From Ruminococcus sp. (GTDB lineage: Bacteria > Bacillota > Clostridia > Oscillospirales > Ruminococcaceae), in the NCBI GenBank assembly GCA_017620025.1, contig JAFZRF010000065.1, positions 76,414-131,686 of the forward strand: a stretch of 55,273 bases of DNA. Reading direction: 5' to 3'. The notes under the pieces were generated by a model, which was not told the origin of the DNA, searched no databases, and was given only the letters and a program-made list of their open reading frames with translations. This document shows positions 51,467 through 55,273 of this stretch, one piece after another. Position 1 is the first letter of the stretch. Each line of letters starts with the position of its first letter. The translations under genes were made by a program, and so were the position numbers.

Positions 51467-52393
51467 TCATCTGTGATGACCGCCGCCTGTATGTCCGCCG
51501 CTGAAGGAATGTCCGCCTCCGCCGCCTGTACGGCCGCCGCCTCCGCCGCTGTCGGTGCTTATCGCATGACGTGAGGTATGAGTCCTCAGGAAAGCATCGG
51601 TACGGGTATAGAAATGTATATCCGATTTGTCAACATAGAGGCTCGGATCTGTCTTGGACTTGAACTTGTATGTGCTCTTTGTGGAGAGGTATATGATAAG
51701 TCCTACGATCAATCCGGCTATCTCACCTATCAGCAGTATCTTCATCCTGATGAAGGGCGGCTTGCTGTATGTAACATAGAGGTCTCCGCCTCTGCGGAAG
51801 ATATACTTGCCCACCTCGGTATGCACATAGTTGACTTCACGGTTACCGTCAGAGTAGGTCGAGATCATACTAAGGAAATAATTTATAGCATCTGCTATCT
51901 GATCCTTGTAGGTCTCAAGTCCGTTCTGCTGTATCTGGTATGAATAAGGAAGATGGTCTCCTGTGGAATCCACTATATGCTGAAATGAATCAGCAAACTG
52001 GAGACAGGCTCTTCCGCTCAGAGAAAGATAGTCATAAGAATCGGACTTGCCTGCAAAATCCATAAAGTAGTACAGGCCGTCTGTATCCTCTCCGAAGATG
52101 CGGTCATACTCGTCATCGGCATATATGCGGGTAGCATCTTCTGAATAGAAGGCTCTTGAACTTGCTGAGATGTAGATGTTCAGCTTTGTCTTTGCGGATA
52201 CCTCCCTGACACGCTCGTTGATCTCATCCACCTCAGCCTGCGAGAAGATATTCCTTTCATCAACGAAGGCACTCTTCAGGCTGTCGGTATAACCCTTAGA
52301 ATAATTCTCCGGATATCCCAGGTTCGAAACAAGAAACAATGAAAGAGCCATGACTGCGATAATACATATAAATCTTGCAAATCCTTTCATCAT
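51467..52393 (-). CDS. TPM-domain (YgcG-like) membrane protein
   Basis: Start at 52393, where GGAGGGC precedes ATGATGA overlapping the stop of the upstream gene; a longer frame to 52459 lacks a site. 308 residues: a first hydrophobic segment (about 5-22), a TPM domain (about 40-170; VDEINERVREVSAKTKLNIYISAS), a second membrane segment (about 220-240) and a Gly/His-rich tail (SGGGGGRTGGGGGHSF...), all typical of this family, whose role in membrane upkeep is poorly known. Co-transcribed with the zinc-ribbon gene. Confidence 0.85.
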   Translation of the reverse strand: MMKGFARFICIIAVMALSLFLVSNLGYPENYSKGYTDSLKSAFVDERNIFSQAEVDEINERVREVSAKTKLNIYISASSRAFYSEDATRIYADDEYDRIFGEDTDGLYYFMDFAGKSDSYDYLSLSGRACLQFADSFQHIVDSTGDHLPYSYQIQQNGLETYKDQIADAINYFLSMISTYSDGNREVNYVHTEVGKYIFRRGGDLYVTYSKPPFIRMKILLIGEIAGLIVGLIIYLSTKSTYKFKSKTDPSLYVDKSDIHFYTRTDAFLRTHTSRHAISTDSGGGGGRTGGGGGHSFSGGHTGGGHHR

Positions 52394-53460
52394 CCCATCA
52401 GCCCTCCTAATATGTAGATCGCAGCTGCTATTGCTGCTCCGATACCGGTGCAGAACCATGTCAGCTTGCCCTTGTCGAGCGGAGGAGTTCCGGCGAGCTT
52501 TCCGGTCTGTCCGTTTACTGCGAACTCATAGAGCTTGCCGTCATAGCGGTAGGTCATAAACCATACCGGAAGCATGATGTATTCCCAGTCGGTATTCTTT
52601 ATCTCATAGCGCTCTGTGCGGACGGACAGTCCGCTGTAGGTGCCGACGGATTCCTTGACTGCCTTACGGCTCGCTGTGTTGGCACGGTTACGGATGCGCT
52701 CAAATACCTCGTTCTTGCTGACATCGTACTTATCAGCGAAGAAGCCGCTGAGGTAGCTCATGGAGAAAGGTCTGAGCTCGCTGTAGTCAAAGGGCTCAAT
52801 AGCCTCCATAAGCTCGTCGTCAATCTTGCTCTCGCCGTCTGCGGGGATGCCTCTTGCGATGATATTGCCGCGGCGTACTACGTCGTATTCCCTTGTCTCC
52901 GTATAGCTGTAGCCGCCGGATATCCAGCTTCTGTTCTGACGTCCGATAGCCTCATAGTCAGCCTGTGTCAGAGTATTTGCCATCCAGAACGGCACATAGA
53001 GTCCGGTCATTTTTTCAAGCTGCTGCTCGCTCTTGAAGCTGGCAGGTATAAAGCGGCGTCTGCCGCACCATTTCTTGAACATGGCTATGGCGCTGTCACG
53101 GGTAATCTTGAAGCCTATGACCTTATCGGGCTTGAATTTGCCCTTGAGCTTGCCTGCAAGGATTACCGGGTTATGGCAGTAGTAACAGAATAGAGCTGTC
53201 TGCTCGTCATCGCACATTATCTCGGCGCCGCAGCTTGAACACTGGTAGAGGTTTGTATGGTTCTCGAATTCCTCCTCCACGGACGGACCGGTCTCCTCCG
53301 GGGCAGGGCCTTCGATAAGCTCCTCTTTGTCAGCAAACAGATTCTTTATTTCTTCAATAGTGAAAGAGCCGCCGCAGTATTCGCAGCTGAGCTCCTGAGT
53401 TTCAGGTGTGAATTTAAGTCGGGCATTACAGTTCGGGCAATTGTACTGCGCTGTTTCCAA
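52390..53460 (-). CDS. Double zinc-ribbon protein with C-terminal membrane segment
   Basis: Probable TTG start at 53460, nine bases after GGAG; another TTG at 53469 touches the binding site. 356 residues: two zinc ribbons (CPNCNARL...CEYCGGSF at about 7-33 and CSSCGAEIM...CYYCHNPV at about 75-100), a middle domain with GLYVPFWMANTL and WEYIMLPVWFMTYRYDGK motifs, and a last hydrophobic segment (about 333-352). Proteins of this kind are labelled TFIIB-type zinc ribbon proteins and often travel with TPM-domain proteins, as here. Role unknown. Confidence 0.82.
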   Translation of the reverse strand: METAQYNCPNCNARLKFTPETQELSCEYCGGSFTIEEIKNLFADKEELIEGPAPEETGPSVEEEFENHTNLYQCSSCGAEIMCDDEQTALFCYYCHNPVILAGKLKGKFKPDKVIGFKITRDSAIAMFKKWCGRRRFIPASFKSEQQLEKMTGLYVPFWMANTLTQADYEAIGRQNRSWISGGYSYTETREYDVVRRGNIIARGIPADGESKIDDELMEAIEPFDYSELRPFSMSYLSGFFADKYDVSKNEVFERIRNRANTASRKAVKESVGTYSGLSVRTERYEIKNTDWEYIMLPVWFMTYRYDGKLYEFAVNGQTGKLAGTPPLDKGKLTWFCTGIGAAIAAAIYILGGLMG

Positions 53461-53496
53461 TAATATCAACTCCGTTCTGAAAAGGTCGGTACTTAT

Positions 53497-53525
53497 ATTG
53501 TAACATAAAAGTATATTTTTTTCAA
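53497..53525 (-). promoter_or_regulatory. Promoter of the zinc-ribbon/TPM pair
   Basis: Reverse strand TTGAAA (53525-53520), 17 bases, TACAAT (53502-53497). Confidence 0.8.
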
Positions 53526-53581
53526 GTCTTTTGATGATGTTGGGAAATGCAGTGCCGGTTTTGAAATTTTACACATATATG

Positions 53582-53610
53582 TTGACAATTGTTTATAAAT
53601 ATGATAGAAT
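53582..53610 (+). promoter_or_regulatory. Promoter of the 53641 gene
   Basis: TTGACA, 17 bases, TAGAAT, then AAAGGAGG before the ATG. Confidence 0.88.
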
Positions 53611-53640
53611 ATACTCATATAATATAAAGGAGGTTTTCGC

Positions 53641-54228
53641 ATGGAAAACAAAGATTTAACAGAGCGCAAAGATGCTCCGGCAGCTGAAAAGCCTGCCGAT
53701 GCCGGAAAAAAGACCTCGCCGATAAGAATGATAGCACGTATTGCTGTGCTGCTCGCACTGCTTTCGTTCTGTCTGCCTTTCGTCCTCGTCTCGTGCAACG
53801 GAAGCACCGAATACAGTCAGAGCTATTCCGGAATGCGTCTGATGACCGGCAAGGAGAGCAAGAATGACAATATGGCCTCCCAGAGAGACAGCGACGGAAA
53901 GGTGAATGTTTTCCTGATTGCCGCCTTCGGAAGCACTGCCGTTGCGGGCGTTACGCTCCTTATCATCAAAAAGAAGGATGTGCGTCTGCTGACTGCCGGA
54001 CTGAATGCCTTCTCCTTACTTATGATGCTTATTTTCCGCCTCAGCTTCAGGGCATACTACGATCTGAACAAGGTGGATAAAGAGACGGGGCTCGATGCTT
54101 CGCAGATGATAAATGTCGAAACGAAATTCGGCTTCAAGCTATGTGTGTTCTTCCTTATAGTCGCTGCGCTGTTCTGTCTGATAGACAATACGGGCGTAGA
54201 AAAAAAGACGGACGGAACTACGGGATAA
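53641..54228 (+). CDS. Membrane protein of unknown function
   Basis: 195 residues. A cytoplasmic, charged N-terminus of about 30 residues is followed by four hydrophobic segments (about 32-55, 95-112, 117-138 and 160-180). The first ends in LVSCNG, which looks like a lipobox, but the long N-terminus before it argues against lipoprotein processing. An outside loop (about 58-92) is rich in Ser and charged residues. No family recognised. Single-gene transcript with its own promoter and terminator. Confidence 0.78.
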   Translation: MENKDLTERKDAPAAEKPADAGKKTSPIRMIARIAVLLALLSFCLPFVLVSCNGSTEYSQSYSGMRLMTGKESKNDNMASQRDSDGKVNVFLIAAFGSTAVAGVTLLIIKKKDVRLLTAGLNAFSLLMMLIFRLSFRAYYDLNKVDKETGLDASQMINVETKFGFKLCVFFLIVAALFCLIDNTGVEKKTDGTTG

Positions 54229-54234
54229 TGATCT

Positions 54235-54260
54235 AAGGACAGGCTTCAGAGCCTGTCCTT
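54235..54260 (+). terminator. Terminator of the 53641 gene
   Basis: Arms AAGGACAGGC / GCCTGTCCTT around TTCAGA, followed by TTTCTG. Confidence 0.9.
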
Positions 54261-54263
54261 TTT

Positions 54264-54290
54264 CTGTAGAGGCGCACCCCTTCAGAATCC
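54264..54290. repeat. Highly degenerate fragment of the hairpin repeat
   Basis: CTGTAGAGGCGCACCCCTTCAGAATCC lines up with the reverse complement of the first hairpin of 48751-48777 (CTAAAGGGGC-GCA-GCCCCTTTAG then AATCC), including the GCA loop and the AATCC flank. Confidence 0.5.
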
Positions 54291-54296
54291 CAGAAT

Positions 54297-54323
54297 AAAA
54301 GGCGGACACGAAGTCCGCCTTTT
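54297..54323. terminator. Bidirectional terminator of the cellobiose phosphorylase gene
   Basis: Arms AAAAGGCGGAC / GTCCGCCTTTT around ACGAA with TT after it; on the reverse strand TTATTCTGG follows. Confidence 0.88.
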
Positions 54324-54333
54324 TTATCATATC

Positions 54334-55273
54334 TTAGCCAAGAACGATCTCAACCTCGTGAGTGCCGCCCTCGCTTACGGGGATAACGCAGCCGTCAACA
54401 GCCTTGCCGTCAACTGTCATGGACTTAACGCCCTTGCATACGTGATCCGGATTCTTTACTGTGATGTTGTATACTGCACCACGGAACTTACGTGTTGCTG
54501 TGAAACCGTCCCATGCAGCGGGGATGGAAGGATCTACCTTCAGGCCGTCGAATGCAGGCTGTACACCGAGGATGTACTGGGAAATAGCTACCATGTTCCA
54601 CGCAGCTGTACCTGTGAGCCATGAGTTCTTGCCCTGACCGAAATTCTTTGCATCCTTACCGCCGATCATCTGACCGTATACGTAAGGCTCTGTCTTGTGG
54701 ATATCAGAGGTCTCCTCTGTGAATGCGGGAGCGATCTTGCTGTAGTACTCGAATGCCTTGTCGCCGCGGCCTGCATAAGCCTCAGCACAGATGATCCATG
54801 CATTGTTGTGTGTGAAGATACCTGCGTTCTCCTTGTATCCGCCGGGATATGTGGAGATCTCACCGTACTGGATGTAGTACTTTGTGAATGCAGGGTTATT
54901 GAGAACAAGACCGTGATCGGAGTTGAGGTATTTGTCAACGCTGTTGAGGGTCTTGATATCATCGCCGGTCTCCTTGCCGAGTCCTGCGAGTACGCAGAAG
55001 CCCTGGGGCTCGATGAAGATCTTGCCTTCTTCGTTCTCGTGAGAGCCGACCTTGTTGCCGTTGTGGTCATAAGCACGGAGGAACCATTCGCCGTCGAAGC
55101 CGAATTTCATCGTAGCTTCCTTCATCTTCGCTACTTCAGCTTCTGCACGCTTTGCTTCTTCCTCATCGCCCTTGAGTCTGCACATAGCCGCATATTCGGG
55201 ACCTATGAAGCAGAACATGCCCGCGATCATTACGGATTCCGCGATCTGGCTGTAGAACGGTGGATCCTTGAAC
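54334..55273 (-). CDS. Cellobiose phosphorylase (GH94), 3' part only
   Basis: The frame is open to the window edge, so about 312 C-terminal residues are seen; the ATG at 55230 is internal. The sequence [16 protein letters not shown], the stretch [47 protein letters not shown] and WLTGTAAWN match the (alpha/alpha)6 barrel end and C-terminal beta domain of GH94 cellobiose phosphorylase. The enzyme splits cellobiose with phosphate into glucose 1-phosphate and glucose in the cytoplasm. The catalytic aspartate lies upstream, outside the window; cellodextrin phosphorylase cannot be fully excluded. Confidence 0.93.
   Translation of the reverse strand, partial: FKDPPFYSQIAESVMIAGMFCFIGPEYAAMCRLKGDEEEAKRAEAEVAKMKEATMKFGFDGEWFLRAYDHNGNKVGSHENEEGKIFIEPQGFCVLAGLGKETGDDIKTLNSVDKYLNSDHGLVLNNPAFTKYYIQYGEISTYPGGYKENAGIFTHNNAWIICAEAYAGRGDKAFEYYSKIAPAFTEETSDIHKTEPYVYGQMIGGKDAKNFGQGKNSWLTGTAAWNMVAISQYILGVQPAFDGLKVDPSIPAAWDGFTATRKFRGAVYNITVKNPDHVCKGVKSMTVDGKAVDGCVIPVSEGGTHEVEIVLG

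Noticed and set aside
53641-54228. Lipobox LVSC near residue 55
   Set aside because: A charged segment of about 30 residues comes before the hydrophobic part and three more membrane segments follow, so a multi-pass membrane protein fits better.

Overview
The window looks like chromosome of a plant-fibre-degrading Ruminococcus (Oscillospiraceae, R. albus / R. flavefaciens type). Reasons visible in the sequence: five secreted proteins carry dockerin modules (paired 12-residue calcium loops with a repeated ALQY/VLQYxAN-type helix); there is a GH5 endoglucanase-like lipoprotein and the 3' part of a GH94 cellobiose-phosphorylase-like gene; ribosome binding sites are strong GGAGG types; and almost every recognisable promoter is a TTGACA-17-TATAAT box of low-GC Gram-positive style. 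Species assignment is inference.

Layout. 1-3.9 kb: tail of an unknown gene, ispD, a DUF4317 gene and a ClC-family channel, all forward. 4-9.4 kb: two dockerin proteins with duplicated propeptide-inhibitor-like modules that share an upstream box, followed by a membrane HtrA protease. 9.6-15.1 kb (reverse): a methyltransferase and the str operon rpsL-rpsG-fusA-tuf. 15.2-21.7 kb (reverse): three leucine-rich-repeat dockerin proteins. 21.8-24.7 kb (reverse): trkA-trkH potassium uptake. 25-28.4 kb (forward): small membrane protein, ArsR/SmtB regulator, amidohydrolase, CPBP membrane protein, tadA. 28.48 kb: tRNA-Leu(GAG). 29.1-42.2 kb (forward): an AT-richer cell-surface polysaccharide cluster (glycosyltransferases, two pyruvyl transferases, two FrhB-like proteins, a CDP-alcohol phosphotransferase with a TarI/IspD-like cytidylyltransferase and an epimerase, Wzy-like polymerase, Wzx-like flippase, UDP-galactopyranose mutase). 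42.3-46.1 kb (reverse): ECF sigma factor with anti-sigma factor, and the GH5 lipoprotein. 46.4-48.6 kb: an M4 metallopeptidase fused to a CHAP-like domain and a dockerin. 48.7-48.9 kb: a string of five perfect hairpins. 49-55.3 kb: hypothetical gene, TrpB2 with a Trp T-box, a zinc-ribbon/TPM gene pair, a membrane protein and the cellobiose phosphorylase end.

How it fits together. Dockerins attach proteins to cohesins on a cellulosome or the cell surface, so the LRR proteins, the inhibitor-like proteins and the M4-CHAP protein are predicted to be displayed outside the cell. The GH5 enzyme is instead membrane-anchored by a lipobox, and the GH94 enzyme would use the cellobiose released. The polysaccharide cluster predicts a surface glycan with galactofuranose, pyruvate ketals and perhaps a polyol phosphate.

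The most unusual items are the paired inhibitor-like dockerin proteins beside HtrA, the M4-CHAP-dockerin fusion, the five-hairpin element with degenerate relatives elsewhere in the window, the twice-occurring pyruvyl transferase/FrhB-like partnership, and two places where the -35 box of a promoter lies inside the terminator hairpin of the preceding gene. No transposase, integrase, CRISPR array or rRNA gene was seen. All identifications were made by eye from motifs; no database search was run.
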